Assembly: GCF_028583545.1 (NCBI RefSeq)
Contig: NZ_CP087106.1
Coordinates: 2,548,501-2,612,500, forward strand
Length of the DNA stretch: 64,000 nt
Source of the DNA: Methylobacterium sp. NMS14P
GTDB lineage: Bacteria > Pseudomonadota > Alphaproteobacteria > Rhizobiales > Beijerinckiaceae
Direction of reading: 5' to 3'
Each line of letters opens with the position of its first letter. Positions within the stretch are counted from its first letter, which is position 1. Under the pieces are notes generated by a model. The model ran no database searches and was not told the origin of the DNA. It saw nothing but the letters and a program-made list of their open reading frames with translations. The position numbers and the translations under genes are program-made. Below are positions 28,969 through 37,631 of this stretch, one piece after another.

Positions 28969-29367
28969 ATGGCCGATCAGCCAAGTCCGAAGAGCTTCGA
29001 TTCCGGCTTCGTGCCGGGGCGCCACATCATCGACACCTACGGCAACGGCGGCTTCCGCTTCGCCGGGATGTCGCATCGCGGCTCGCTCCTGCTGCTGCCC
29101 TCCGGGGTCCGCGCCTGGGACGTGACGGACCCGCGGGGCATCGACCGCACGGCCCTGCGCCCGGTCCAGGCCGAGGCCGGCGGCGTCGAGCTGCTGCTGG
29201 TCGGGACCGGCCTCGACATCGCGGCGATCGACCCCGCGCTCCGGGGCTGGCTGAAGGATTTCGGCGTCGGCCTCGACGTGATGCAGACCGGCGCCGCGGC
29301 CCGGACCTACAACATTTTGGTGGCCGAGAACCGCAAGGTCGCGGCCGCGCTGATCGCGGTGGCCTGA
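28969..29367 (+). CDS. Mth938-like (DUF498, NDUFAF3-related) protein
   Basis: 132-residue protein of the Mth938/DUF498 family, with DTYGNGGFRFAGMSHRGSLL, GIDRTALRPV, LLLVGTG and DVMQTGAAARTYN. The human relative NDUFAF3 is an assembly factor for respiratory complex I. In alphaproteobacteria the gene commonly sits just after secF, as here. Its stop overlaps the start of the next gene by one base, so the two are coupled. A role in complex I maturation is inferred from homology. Confidence 0.85.
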   Translation: MADQPSPKSFDSGFVPGRHIIDTYGNGGFRFAGMSHRGSLLLLPSGVRAWDVTDPRGIDRTALRPVQAEAGGVELLLVGTGLDIAAIDPALRGWLKDFGVGLDVMQTGAAARTYNILVAENRKVAAALIAVA

Positions 29368-30245
29368 TGCCGGAGGTCGACGGCCAGACCGCCGAGACCG
29401 GGCTCGCCTTCGCGCAGTCCCATTGCGAGGGCCTCGTGCGGGCCGGCGACCCGGACCGCTACTACGCGACCCTGTTCGCCCCGGCCGCCGCCCGCCCGCA
29501 CCTCTTCGCCCTCTACGCCTTCTCGTTGACCATCGCGCGGGTGCGCGAGGCCGTCTCGAACCCGATGGCCGGCGAGATCCGCCTGCAATGGTGGCGCGAC
29601 GCCCTACAGGGTGAGGCGCGGGGCGACGTGCGCGCCAACCCGGTGGCAGCGGCCCTTGAAGAGGCGATCCGGGCGAACCGCCTCGGCCGCCAGCCCTTCG
29701 TCGACCTGATCGACGCCCGCGTCTTCGACCTCTACGAGGATCCGATGCCCCGGGTGAACGACCTGGAGGGGTATTGCGGCGAGACCGCCTCGGCGCTGTT
29801 CCGGCTGGCGAGCCTCGTGATCGGCAACGGCACCGAGCCGGGCGGCGCGGGCGCGGCCGGGCATGCCGGAGTGGCCTACGGGATCACCGGGCTCCTGCGC
29901 GCCCTGCCGTGGCACGCCCGCTCGGGCCAGGTCTACCTGCCGGCCGACATCCTCGGCCGCTACGGCGTCACCCGCGAGGACATCGTCACCGGCCGCGGCG
30001 GGCCGGGCCTGCGCAGGGCCTGCGCCGACCTGCGCGACCTCGCCCGGCAGCACCTGAAGGCCTTCGAGGCGGCGCGCCCGACCATCGCGCCCTCGGCGGG
30101 GGCGGCGTTCCTGCCCGTGGCACTGGTCGAACCCTACCTCGCCGCCATGGAGCGAGCCTCCTACGATCCGCTCAACACACTCGTCGAGCTTCCGCGCTGG
30201 CGCCGGCTGTGGCGTCTCTGGCGGGCGGCAAGGCGGGTGGGATAG
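29367..30245 (+). CDS. Phytoene/squalene synthase-like protein, NDUFAF6-related
   Basis: 292-residue protein with the squalene/phytoene synthase fold. It has HLFALYAFSLTIARVREAV, EIRLQWWRDAL, LEGYCGETASALFRLA and AGHAGVAYGITGLLRALP. The first Asp-rich metal motif of true synthases (DxxxD, expected around YAFSLTIARVRE) is absent, so catalysis is doubtful. NDUFAF6, a human complex I assembly factor, has this fold. Together with the preceding NDUFAF3-like gene this points to complex I assembly rather than carotenoid or hopanoid synthesis, though an isoprenoid role cannot be excluded. It is convergent with pcm. Confidence 0.82.
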   Translation: MPEVDGQTAETGLAFAQSHCEGLVRAGDPDRYYATLFAPAAARPHLFALYAFSLTIARVREAVSNPMAGEIRLQWWRDALQGEARGDVRANPVAAALEEAIRANRLGRQPFVDLIDARVFDLYEDPMPRVNDLEGYCGETASALFRLASLVIGNGTEPGGAGAAGHAGVAYGITGLLRALPWHARSGQVYLPADILGRYGVTREDIVTGRGGPGLRRACADLRDLARQHLKAFEAARPTIAPSAGAAFLPVALVEPYLAAMERASYDPLNTLVELPRWRRLWRLWRAARRVG

Positions 30246-30279
30246 CCGCGGCTTCGGCGTCTCTGCGGGCGGAGCGTTG

Positions 30280-30927
30280 TCAGAGCACGCGCGCCAGCCC
30301 CGGCACCAGCGCTGCGAGCCGCACCGGCGCACCCAGTTCCGGCTCGGCCTCCGGCGTCGCCAGCACCGCGACCCGGCAAACCCCGTCGCCGCTGAGGCCC
30401 GTCACCAGCCGTCCGCTAGGTTCGAGGGCCGCGCGCCAGTGCGGCGGGATCGCCGCGACGCTGCCGTGGACGAGGATGCGGTCGAAGCCGCCGTCCGGCA
30501 GGTCCGGGGCGAGCCCGTCCGCCCGGACGACATGCACCTCGGACAGGGCCGCGAGCCGCCGCGTCGCCGCCCCGGCCAGCGAGGTGTAGCGTTCCAGGCT
30601 GAGCACCGCCCCGGCGCCCAGCTGGGCGAGCAGCGCGGTCACGTAGCCCGAGCCCGTGCCGATCTCCAGGACGCGCTGGCCGGGCTCCAGCCGCAGCCGC
30701 GCCAGCATCAGCGCCACCGTGGACGGCGCCGTCATCGAGGCGCCGCAGGACAGCGGCAGGGCGATGTCGCGCCGCGCGTGCTCCCGATGCGGCGGCGGCG
30801 CGAAGGTGTCCCGCGGGACCTGCTCCATAGCCCGCAGCACCGCGGTGTCTCGCAGACCGCGGCCCCGGAGCGCCATCACGAAGGCCGCGTTGCCGGCAGC
30901 CGCCTCCAGGCTGCCCAGATCGATCAC
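30280..30927 (-). CDS. pcm: Protein-L-isoaspartate O-methyltransferase
   Basis: 215-residue PCMT family enzyme that methylates isoaspartyl residues as the first step of their repair. It shows AAFVMALRGRGLRDTAVLRAMEQVPRDTF split over the N-terminal helix, the SMTAPSTVALML substrate region, and motif I VLEIGTGSGYVTALLAQLG. The start is the GTG at 30927, which overlaps the surE stop by three bases; no ATG suits. The order serS-surE-pcm is conserved in alphaproteobacteria, so all three are likely one transcript. Confidence 0.88.
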   Translation of the reverse strand: MIDLGSLEAAAGNAAFVMALRGRGLRDTAVLRAMEQVPRDTFAPPPHREHARRDIALPLSCGASMTAPSTVALMLARLRLEPGQRVLEIGTGSGYVTALLAQLGAGAVLSLERYTSLAGAATRRLAALSEVHVVRADGLAPDLPDGGFDRILVHGSVAAIPPHWRAALEPSGRLVTGLSGDGVCRVAVLATPEAEPELGAPVRLAALVPGLARVL

Positions 30928-31688
30928 TCGGCGAAGGCCTGCGCGAAGCGCGTGAGCGTCGGCTCGTCGGTGAGGTCGAGGCGCAGGGGCGTCACCGAGA
31001 TCCGCTTCTCGGCGATGGCCTTGAGATCGGAGCCGTGGCCCGGCTCGAACCGGGCCTTGGCGAAGGCCAGCCAGAAATACGGGTTGCCGCGCCCGTCGAC
31101 CCGTGCGTCGATCGACAGCAGCGCCTGGTTGCGGAAGCCCTGCGCCGCCACGGCGATCCCCTGCACGTCGGCCGGTTCGCAGTCCGGGAAGTTCACGTTG
31201 ACCAGGATGCCGGGCTCGATCCCGGTCTCCAGGATCTTGCGGACGACCTTCGCGCCGTGCGTCCGGGCGCAGTCCCACTTGAGCGCGCCGCGCCCGCCCG
31301 CGCCGTAGGCCTGGCTCAGCGCGATGGAGCGGATGCCGAGGATCGTCCCCTCCATGGCGGCCGCGATCGTGCCCGAATAGGTCACGTCCTCGGCGACGTT
31401 CTGGCCGCGGTTGACCCCCGACAGGACGAGGTCCGGCCCGTGATCGCCTAGGATGTGGCGCACGCCCAGGATCACGCAGTCCGACGGCGTGCCCTTCACG
31501 GCGAAGCGCTGCTCGGAGACCTGCCGCAGCCGCAGCGGGTCGTTGAGCGAGAGCGAGTGCGACACGCCGGACTGGTCGCTCTCCGGCGCCACGACCCAGA
31601 CGTCGTCCGAGAGCTCCCGGGCGATCTCCTCCAGGGTACTGAGCCCCGGGGCGTGGATGCCGTCGTCGTTGGTGACCAGGATGCGCAT
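30924..31688 (-). CDS. surE: 5'/3'-nucleotidase SurE
   Basis: 254-residue survival protein SurE, a metal-dependent nucleotidase. The metal site aspartates are in VTNDDGIHAPG (D8, D9), the serine is in PESDQSGVSHS, and the asparagine is in LVLSGVNRGQN. C-terminal SVTPLRLDLTD is typical. Its ATG overlaps the serS stop and its stop overlaps the pcm GTG, so the three genes are translationally coupled. The usual role is stress survival and nucleotide pool control. Confidence 0.94.
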   Translation of the reverse strand: MRILVTNDDGIHAPGLSTLEEIARELSDDVWVVAPESDQSGVSHSLSLNDPLRLRQVSEQRFAVKGTPSDCVILGVRHILGDHGPDLVLSGVNRGQNVAEDVTYSGTIAAAMEGTILGIRSIALSQAYGAGGRGALKWDCARTHGAKVVRKILETGIEPGILVNVNFPDCEPADVQGIAVAAQGFRNQALLSIDARVDGRGNPYFWLAFAKARFEPGHGSDLKAIAEKRISVTPLRLDLTDEPTLTRFAQAFAE

Positions 31689-33034
31689 CAGCGGGTGCCC
31701 TCGATCCGGTTGAGCCCGCCCATGTAGGGGTGGAGCACCGACGGGATCGTGATGCTGCCGTCCGGGTTCTGGTAGTTCTCCATCACGGCGATGAGCGCGC
31801 GGCCGACCGCGACGCCCGAGCCGTTGAGGGTGTGGACATAGGCCGGCTTCCCGTCCTTGCCCCGGTAGCGGGCGTTCATCCGCCGCGCCTGGAACTCGCC
31901 GCAGACCGAGCAGGACGAGATCTCGCGGTGGGTGCGCTGGCCCGGCACCCAGACCTCGATGTCGTAGGTCTTCTGGCTGGCGAAGCCCATGTCGCCGGTG
32001 CAGAGGGTCATCACCCGGTAGGGTAGATCGAGCTTCTTCAGCACCGCCTCGGCGCTGGTCAGCATCCGCTCGTGCTCGTTGGCGGATTCCTCCGGCGTCG
32101 TGATCGAGACCAGCTCGACCTTGCTGAACTGGTGCTGGCGCAACATGCCACGGGTGTCGCGCCCCGCAGCCCCGGCCTCGGCCCGGAAGCAGGGCGTCAG
32201 CGCGGTGAAGCGCAGGGGGAGTTCCTCCTCGCGGAGGATCGACTCGCGGACGAGGTTGGTCAGCGGCACCTCGGCGGTGGGGACGAGCCAGAAATGCTCG
32301 TCGCTGACCGGCCCGGAGTCCGCCCCGGCCTTCCCCTGCAGCGACTTGACGTAATCGAGGCCCTTGAAGACCGAGAACTGGTCGTCCTCGAACTTCGGCA
32401 GCTGCGCGGTGCCGAACATGGCGGCGTCGCGCACCAGCACCGGCGGCGCCACCTCCAAGTAGCCGTGCTCCTGCGTGTGCAGGTCGAGCATGAACTGGCC
32501 GAGCGCCCGTTCCAGCCGCGCGAGCTGGCCCTTCAGGACCACGAAGCGCGAGCCGGACAGCTTGGCGGCCGCCTCGAAATCCATCAGGCCGGCCGCCTCG
32601 CCGAGCTCGAAATGCTCCTTGCCCTCGGTCAGACGCTCGCGGGTCGCGGCGTGGCTGCGGTAGAGGACGTTGCCGTGCTCGTCCGCGCCCTCGGGGACGT
32701 CGGGCTTCGGCCGGTTCGGGATCGCGGCGAGGCGGTCGACCAGGGTCCTGTCGGCCGCGTCTTGCGCGGCCTTCAACTCCGGCTCGGCGCCCTTCAGGGC
32801 CGCGACCTCGGCCATCAGGGCGGCGGCCCGGTCCTCGTCCTTGGCCTTCTTGGCGCCGCCGATCTCCTTGGCCAGCGCGTTGCGCCGCTCCTGGTTGGCC
32901 TGCGCGGCCGAGACCGACGACTTCCGCGCCTCGTCGAGGGCGATCAGCTCGGCCGAGAGCGGCGCGAGGCCCCGGCGCTGGAGGTCGCGGTCGAAGGCGT
33001 CCGGGTTCTCCCGGATGGCGCGGATGTCGTGCAT
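31688..33034 (-). CDS. serS: Seryl-tRNA synthetase
   Basis: 448-residue class II aminoacyl-tRNA synthetase. ATG at 33034 gives the standard N-terminus [15 protein letters not shown]. The long helical tRNA-binding arm is at about 30-110 ([16 protein letters not shown]). Motif 2 appears as [22 protein letters not shown] and motif 3 as [20 protein letters not shown], shown here in part. Length is normal. First gene of serS-surE-pcm. An in-frame extension to 33091 is not family-like. Confidence 0.96.
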   Translation of the reverse strand: MHDIRAIRENPDAFDRDLQRRGLAPLSAELIALDEARKSSVSAAQANQERRNALAKEIGGAKKAKDEDRAAALMAEVAALKGAEPELKAAQDAADRTLVDRLAAIPNRPKPDVPEGADEHGNVLYRSHAATRERLTEGKEHFELGEAAGLMDFEAAAKLSGSRFVVLKGQLARLERALGQFMLDLHTQEHGYLEVAPPVLVRDAAMFGTAQLPKFEDDQFSVFKGLDYVKSLQGKAGADSGPVSDEHFWLVPTAEVPLTNLVRESILREEELPLRFTALTPCFRAEAGAAGRDTRGMLRQHQFSKVELVSITTPEESANEHERMLTSAEAVLKKLDLPYRVMTLCTGDMGFASQKTYDIEVWVPGQRTHREISSCSVCGEFQARRMNARYRGKDGKPAYVHTLNGSGVAVGRALIAVMENYQNPDGSITIPSVLHPYMGGLNRIEGTR

Positions 33035-33134
33035 CGAGTCGGCTCGGGTCTTCTGCGCGGCGTCGAGCGCGCGGGCCCCGCTTTGCCGCATCGCGTCCGG
33101 TGGGACAAGCGCGCGGGAGGGTCCGAGGCGGCCC

Positions 33135-33500
33135 TCAGTCCTTCGGCGGCGCGAGCTTGAGCTGGTCGATCGCCCAGAGCCACGTGCCGTCCGGCTGCTC
33201 GCGGGCGACCTCCACCGAGAACGCGCCGTTGGGCAGCCGCGCGAAGGTCATGGCCAGCGCGCCGTTGCGCAGGGGCGGCGGCGTTTCCGGCGCCGGGAAG
33301 TCGGATTTGCGCGCCAGCAGGTCGGCGTAGAAGGTCCGGATCTCGGCGTGGCCCGTGGCGACGACGCGGCCCGCCGCCAGCACCGCGTCGGGCTCGTAGA
33401 GGGCGACGAGCCCCTCGACGTCGCCGGCATTGGCGCGCCGGTTGAACAGGGCGGCGAGCGCCTCGGGGGCGCGGGCGGGCTCTCGCGTCTGGTCCGTCAT
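33135..33500 (-). CDS. SnoaL-like/NTF2-fold protein (DUF4440 type)
   Basis: 121-residue protein with the small NTF2-like fold: an N-terminal helix ([27 protein letters not shown] in part), then [18 protein letters not shown] and an antiparallel sheet ([13 protein letters not shown]). Proteins like this bind small ligands or act as simple isomerases/hydrolases, and many have no known role. The start ATG at 33500 is followed by a low-complexity stretch, so an internal start is possible. Stand-alone gene. Confidence 0.75.
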   Translation of the reverse strand: MTDQTREPARAPEALAALFNRRANAGDVEGLVALYEPDAVLAAGRVVATGHAEIRTFYADLLARKSDFPAPETPPPLRNGALAMTFARLPNGAFSVEVAREQPDGTWLWAIDQLKLAPPKD

Positions 33501-33579
33501 GGCGTCTCCTCAGTTCGGCCCTCGCGGCCGTTCGGTGCTGCGGCAATGCGCCGGTCGGCCGATCTTTCCATAGCGCGCG

Positions 33580-34023
33580 TCATTTCAGGCGCGTGCCGTC
33601 GCGGTCGGCCACCGACACGGCGACCGGGATCCCGGCCTTCACGCTCTCCGAGACGGTGCAGAACCGCTCGAACTGCTCCAGCACCCGGTCGATCCGCGGC
33701 ATGTCGGCGGCGGCGGCCCCGAGCTGGATGTGGACGCCGATCCCGGTGACGCGCAGCCGCCCCTCGGCGTTGCGCTCCACCCGGCAGGACGCCTCGGCCG
33801 CGACGCCGCGCGCGTCCTGGCGGAACTTGCCGAGGGCGAAGACGAGGCTGGCGCAGAGGCAGTTCGCCACCCCGGAGATCAGGAGTTGCTCGGGGAACGG
33901 CCCGGTCCCGCCGCCGATCGGCGGCGCCTCGTCGGTGCGGAGCGCCGGCAGGGCGGCGCTGAAGTCGACGGTGAAGACGTAATCCGCGACCTGGGTGATC
34001 CGGATCGTCGGTTCCGCTTCCAT
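33580..34023 (-). CDS. OsmC family peroxiredoxin-like protein
   Basis: 147-residue OsmC/Ohr family protein. The two redox cysteines of the family are visible: one in ANCLCASLVF (near residue 55) and one in FERFCTVSESVKAGIPV (near residue 120). ATG at 34023 is chosen because the frame beyond it is not family-like. OsmC proteins reduce organic hydroperoxides in the cytoplasm. The extra Cys in NCLC is unusual and could form an alternative disulfide. Single gene, divergent from the DUF815 ATPase. Confidence 0.85.
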   Translation of the reverse strand: MEAEPTIRITQVADYVFTVDFSAALPALRTDEAPPIGGGTGPFPEQLLISGVANCLCASLVFALGKFRQDARGVAAEASCRVERNAEGRLRVTGIGVHIQLGAAAADMPRIDRVLEQFERFCTVSESVKAGIPVAVSVADRDGTRLK

Positions 34024-34190
34024 CGATGCTCCCCGGCGGACGTGTCGGCGCGACCTGCCGGGAGTATCAACGCCCGATCCCGGTTCGCGTTCGCGAGGAC
34101 CGCGCCATGCATCCGGAAACGGATGATTTCCCCGCATCTTCCCCGTAGAACCGGCCGCCCGACCGATCCGCACGCGAACCCCCCGATCCG

Positions 34191-35066
34191 ATGACGAGCC
34201 CCGCGACCCTCGACACCCTGATGCCGCTCCTGGAGCGCATCGCCAATGCGCTGGAGCGGTCCGCGCCCGCCACCCCGCCGGCCTTCGACCCGAACGCCGC
34301 CGACGCCTTCCTGTGGGGGCCCGAGCGCCGCCTGACCCCGGTGCCGCAGGTCGCCCGGGTGGAGATGGCCCTGCTCACCGGCATCGACCGCGCGCGCGAC
34401 ACGCTGGTGGAGAACACCGAGCGCTTCGCCCGCGGCCTGCCGGCCAACAACGCCCTGCTGTGGGGCGCCCGCGGCATGGGCAAGTCCTCGCTGGTCAAGG
34501 CGGCCCACGCCGAGATCAACGCCCGCCGGCCCGCCGGCAGCCTGCCGATGAAGCTCGTGGAGATCCACCGCGAGGACATCGAGGCGCTGCCGGACCTGAT
34601 GGCCCTGCTGCGGCCGGACCCGCACCGCTGGCTCGTCTACTGCGACGACCTCTCGTTCGACGCCGACGACACCTCGTACAAGTCGCTCAAGACGGCGCTC
34701 GACGGCGGCATCGAGGGGCGTCCTGGGAACGTGCTGTTCTACGCCACCTCGAACCGCCGGCACCTGCTCGCCCGCGACATGGTGGAGAACGAGCGCTCGA
34801 CCGCGATCAACCCCGGCGAGGCCGTGGAGGAGAAGGTCTCGCTCTCGGACCGGTTCGGCCTCTGGCTCGGCTTCCACAAGTGCAGCCAGGACGAGTACCT
34901 GGCGATGATCCGCGCCTACGCCGACCGCTACGCCCTCGCCGTGCCGTCGGAGCAGCTGCGCGCCGAGTCCCTGGAATGGGCCACCACCCGCGGCTCGCGC
35001 TCGGGCCGGACCGCGTTCCAGTTCATCCAGGACCTGGCCGGGCGGCTCGGCAAGACGCTGGACTGA
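34191..35066 (+). CDS. DUF815 family AAA ATPase
   Basis: 291-residue ATP-binding protein of the DUF815 family. Walker A is GARGMGKSSLVKA (about 97-109), Walker B is WLVYCDDLSFD (about 145-155), and a family segment ATSNRRHLLARDMVENE follows. It has an N-terminal helical region of about 70 residues. The biochemical role is not established. In many alphaproteobacteria this gene lies between pcm/M23 genes and yajC, so its position here, separated from them, fits a local rearrangement. Confidence 0.86.
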   Translation: MTSPATLDTLMPLLERIANALERSAPATPPAFDPNAADAFLWGPERRLTPVPQVARVEMALLTGIDRARDTLVENTERFARGLPANNALLWGARGMGKSSLVKAAHAEINARRPAGSLPMKLVEIHREDIEALPDLMALLRPDPHRWLVYCDDLSFDADDTSYKSLKTALDGGIEGRPGNVLFYATSNRRHLLARDMVENERSTAINPGEAVEEKVSLSDRFGLWLGFHKCSQDEYLAMIRAYADRYALAVPSEQLRAESLEWATTRGSRSGRTAFQFIQDLAGRLGKTLD

Positions 35067-35121
35067 GGGGCAGCTCCAAGTCTTTGGTGTGACCCGATTC
35101 CCGGTGCTCGCGTCGGCCCCA

Positions 35122-35214
35122 CCGTCTTTGCGAGCGGAGCGAAGCAATCCAGGCAGCGCCACGCCTGGCAATGTCGCGCTGCCCTGGGTCACTTCGCTCC
35201 GCTCGTGATGACGG
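35122..35214. repeat. 93-base intergenic repeat, copy 1
   Basis: A 93-base unit whose ends are imperfect inverted repeats (CGAGCGGAGCGAAG near 35131 and its complement near 35193). A second copy of exactly the same length lies at 44311-44403 in the same orientation. Conserved internal words are GAAGCAATCCAGGC and TGTCGCGCTGCCCTGG. It probably folds into a long stem. Confidence 0.8.
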
Positions 35215-35300
35215 ATTGGCACACCCACCGAGGCCTCAATCGGAACCGGTCTGACGCCCTCTCCTGCGCCGGACCGGTATCCAGGTCGGCGGGAGGCGCG

Positions 35301-35771
35301 CTAACGCCCGCTCGACCCGAACCCGCCCGCGCCCCGCTCCGAGCCGGGGCCGGTCGCGCCCTCCAGCACGGTCAGCGCCGGCCGGGTGATCCGCGTGAAG
35401 ACGAGCTGCGCGATCCGCTCGCCGGGCTCGATCCGCACGGGCTCGGACTCGTCGCGATTCCAGGCGGAGACCAGCAGCGGGCCCTCGTAATCCGCGTCGA
35501 TCACGCCGGTGCCGTTGCCGAGCACGAGGCCCTCGCGGTGGCCGCGCCCCGAGCGGGGGAAGATCAGCCCGCACCAGGCGGGATCGCGGATCAGCACGCT
35601 GAACCCCGCCGGGATCAGGACCGGCCTCCCTCGGGGCTGCAGCTCCAGGGGCGCGTCGAGGCAGGCGTGCAGGTCGAGGCCGGCCGCGGCCGACGAGCCC
35701 CAGCGCGGGAAGCCCCAGCCCGGCAGGCGCGGGTCGAGCAGCCGCAGCCCGACCTCCGGCAGGTCGCTCAC
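35301..35771 (-). CDS. dut: dUTP diphosphatase
   Basis: 156-residue trimeric dUTPase, converting dUTP to dUMP. The five motifs are present in order: AAAGLDLHA, FPRSGRGH, GNGTGVIDADYEG, RIAQLVF and the C-terminal RGAGGFGSSG. The start is GTG at 35771, overlapping the stop of the CitE-like gene; the frame has no nearby ATG. Motif 2 reads PRSGRGHREG where the common form is PRSGLA, and motif 3 has NGTG for NSPG; both variants exist in the family. It is co-transcribed with the lyase upstream. Confidence 0.9.
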   Translation of the reverse strand: MSDLPEVGLRLLDPRLPGWGFPRWGSSAAAGLDLHACLDAPLELQPRGRPVLIPAGFSVLIRDPAWCGLIFPRSGRGHREGLVLGNGTGVIDADYEGPLLVSAWNRDESEPVRIEPGERIAQLVFTRITRPALTVLEGATGPGSERGAGGFGSSGR

Positions 35772-36649
35772 GCGGATATCCGCGCGATCGCCTCGGCCAT
35801 GGCGAGCGTCCGCCGCGCCGCCTCGACGTGGAGGCGCTCGACCATCTTGCCGTCCACCGCGATGACCCCGCGCTCGCGGTTCTCCGGCGCGTCGAAGACG
35901 TCCATCAGCCGGCGCGCGTGCGCGATCTCCGCGGTGTCCGGCCCGAAGGCGGCGTTGGCCGGACCGATCTGGCTCGGGTGGATCAGCATCTTGCCGTCGA
36001 AGCCGAGGTCGCGGCCCTGCGCGCACTCGGCCTCGAACCCGGCCGCGTCGTTGAGGTCGGTGAAGACGCCGTCGATCGCCTCGATCTCGTAGGCCCGCGC
36101 GGCGGCCAGGACGTTCATCAGCCACGGCATCAGCGCGGCCCGGCCTGGCGGCCGGATCCGCGACGCCTTCAGCAGGTCGTTCGGGCCGATCACCAGGGCG
36201 CCGAGCCGCCCGTCCACGTCCCGGGCCGCGCCCGCGATCTCGGCGGCGTTGACCACCGCCATCGGCGTCTCGATCATCGCCCAGACCCGCGTCGCCAGCG
36301 GCGCGCCGAGCCGGCGCAGGCGGGAGCCCACGGCGATCAGCGCGTCGGAGGTCCGGACCTTCGGCACCAGGATCGCGTCCGGGGCGGCCGGCGCGAGCGC
36401 CACGAGGTCGGCCTCGCCCTCCTCGGTCTCGGGCGGGTTGATGCGGACCACGATCTCGCGCTGGCCGAAGCCCCGCGCGGCGACCGCGGCGGCGACCTGG
36501 GCGCGGGCCGCCGCCTTCGCGGCGGGGGCGGTGCCGTCCTCGAGGTCGATCAGGATCACGTCGGCGGGGAGCGACCGCGCCTTCTCCAGCGCCCGGGCGT
36601 TGGAGCCCGGCATCGCCAGCACGCTGCGACGGGGACGGATCTCGCTCAT
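35768..36649 (-). CDS. CitE-like CoA ester lyase (HpcH/HpaI aldolase family)
   Basis: 293-residue enzyme of the citrate lyase beta/malyl-CoA lyase family. It shows RRSVLAMPGSNARALEKA, VILIDLEDGTAP (metal/CoA region), VVRINPPETEEGEADL, the Mg-binding glutamate in AMIETPMAVVNA, and DGKMLIHPSQI. Related enzymes split malyl-CoA, beta-methylmalyl-CoA or citramalyl-CoA, or hydrolyse malyl-CoA. In a methylotroph the serine cycle needs malyl-CoA lyase, but that gene normally lies with other serine cycle genes, which are absent here. So the exact substrate is open. ATG at 36649; in-frame sequence beyond is non-coding. Confidence 0.84.
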   Translation of the reverse strand: MSEIRPRRSVLAMPGSNARALEKARSLPADVILIDLEDGTAPAAKAAARAQVAAAVAARGFGQREIVVRINPPETEEGEADLVALAPAAPDAILVPKVRTSDALIAVGSRLRRLGAPLATRVWAMIETPMAVVNAAEIAGAARDVDGRLGALVIGPNDLLKASRIRPPGRAALMPWLMNVLAAARAYEIEAIDGVFTDLNDAAGFEAECAQGRDLGFDGKMLIHPSQIGPANAAFGPDTAEIAHARRLMDVFDAPENRERGVIAVDGKMVERLHVEAARRTLAMAEAIARISA

Positions 36650-36775
36650 CACGCTTCTCCCGGGCCGGCGACGCCCTCGGCGACGCGGATAGCTTTCCGC
36701 GCGCATCCCGGCAAGAACGCCGGCAAGAACGTCCGGCGAGAACGGCGGCCGCGCGGACGGCGGCGGAGGAACGGC

Positions 36776-37519
36776 ATGGCGCGCTGGATCGCGGGACTGG
36801 ACGGCTGCCGCGGCGCCTGGGCGGGCGCGCTCCTCGACCTGGACGACCCCGACCGGCACCGCTGCGCCCTGTTCACGGACGTCGCCGCGCTCCTCGACGC
36901 GCCGGAGCGGCCCGCCATCGTCGGGATCGACGTGCCGATCGGGCTGCCCGAGCGGATCACCGGCGGCGGCCGCGCCGCCGACCGGGCCGCCCGCGCTCGG
37001 CTCGGGCCGGCCCGGGCGTCGGTGTTCCCGATGCCGCCCAGGAGCGCCGTCTACGCCCCCGACTACGCGGCCGCGAAGGCCGCCTCGCGGGCGGCGAGCG
37101 ACCCGCCCTTCGCGCCGTCGATCCAGGGCTACAACATCTTCCGCTACGTCCGGGCGGTCGACGTGCTCCTGCGCGAGCGCCCGGAGGCGCGCGCGCGGCT
37201 CCACGAGGTCCATCCCGAGGTGGCCTTCCACGCCCTCAACGGCGGGCGGCCTCTCGGCCTGCCCAAGAAGGGCAGGCGCGCCCGCGAGGGGCTGGACCTC
37301 CGGCGGGCGCTCCTCGCGGCGGCCGGCCTGCCGGGCGCGCTGATCGGGTCGCGGGTGACGGGCGTCCCGGAAGACGACCATCTCGACGCCCTGGCCGCCC
37401 TGGTGGTGGCCCGCGAGATCCATCTCGGTCGGGCCGTGCCGCTGCCGGATCCGCCCGAGCGGGACGCGTTCGGGCTCCCCGTAGTGATCTGGGCGCCGGC
37501 GCTGCGCCCGCCTTCCTGA
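36776..37519 (+). CDS. DUF429 family protein
   Basis: 247-residue protein of the DUF429 family (predicted RNase H-like nuclease fold). It has IAGLDGCRGAWAGALLD, IVGIDVPIGLPE, MPPRSAVYAPDY and PEVAFHALNG, matching the conserved acidic/Gly-rich pattern, with PEDDHLDALAALVVA near the C-terminus, where paired Asp residues suggest metal binding. ATG at 36776 follows GGAGGA nearby, so the start is good. Function is not established. Confidence 0.82.
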   Translation: MARWIAGLDGCRGAWAGALLDLDDPDRHRCALFTDVAALLDAPERPAIVGIDVPIGLPERITGGGRAADRAARARLGPARASVFPMPPRSAVYAPDYAAAKAASRAASDPPFAPSIQGYNIFRYVRAVDVLLRERPEARARLHEVHPEVAFHALNGGRPLGLPKKGRRAREGLDLRRALLAAAGLPGALIGSRVTGVPEDDHLDALAALVVAREIHLGRAVPLPDPPERDAFGLPVVIWAPALRPPS

Positions 37520-37631
37520 GCCGCCGGGCCCATCGCGGCTGGGCGCGCCGACGGGCCGCAACGTGCTGTTTTGCACGCTGGTGCGCGCGCGGCCGGTGTC
37601 CGTTCCCGGCGCGCGCGCTAGCTCTGGCTGC

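Noticed and set aside
29367..30245. True phytoene or squalene synthase (carotenoid or hopanoid gene)
   Set aside because: The first Asp-rich metal motif is missing, no hpn or crt genes are nearby, and the neighbour is a complex I assembly-type gene.
35768..36649. Serine-cycle malyl-CoA lyase
   Set aside because: Family fits, but no other serine cycle gene is nearby and many CitE-like relatives have other substrates, so only a family-level name is given.
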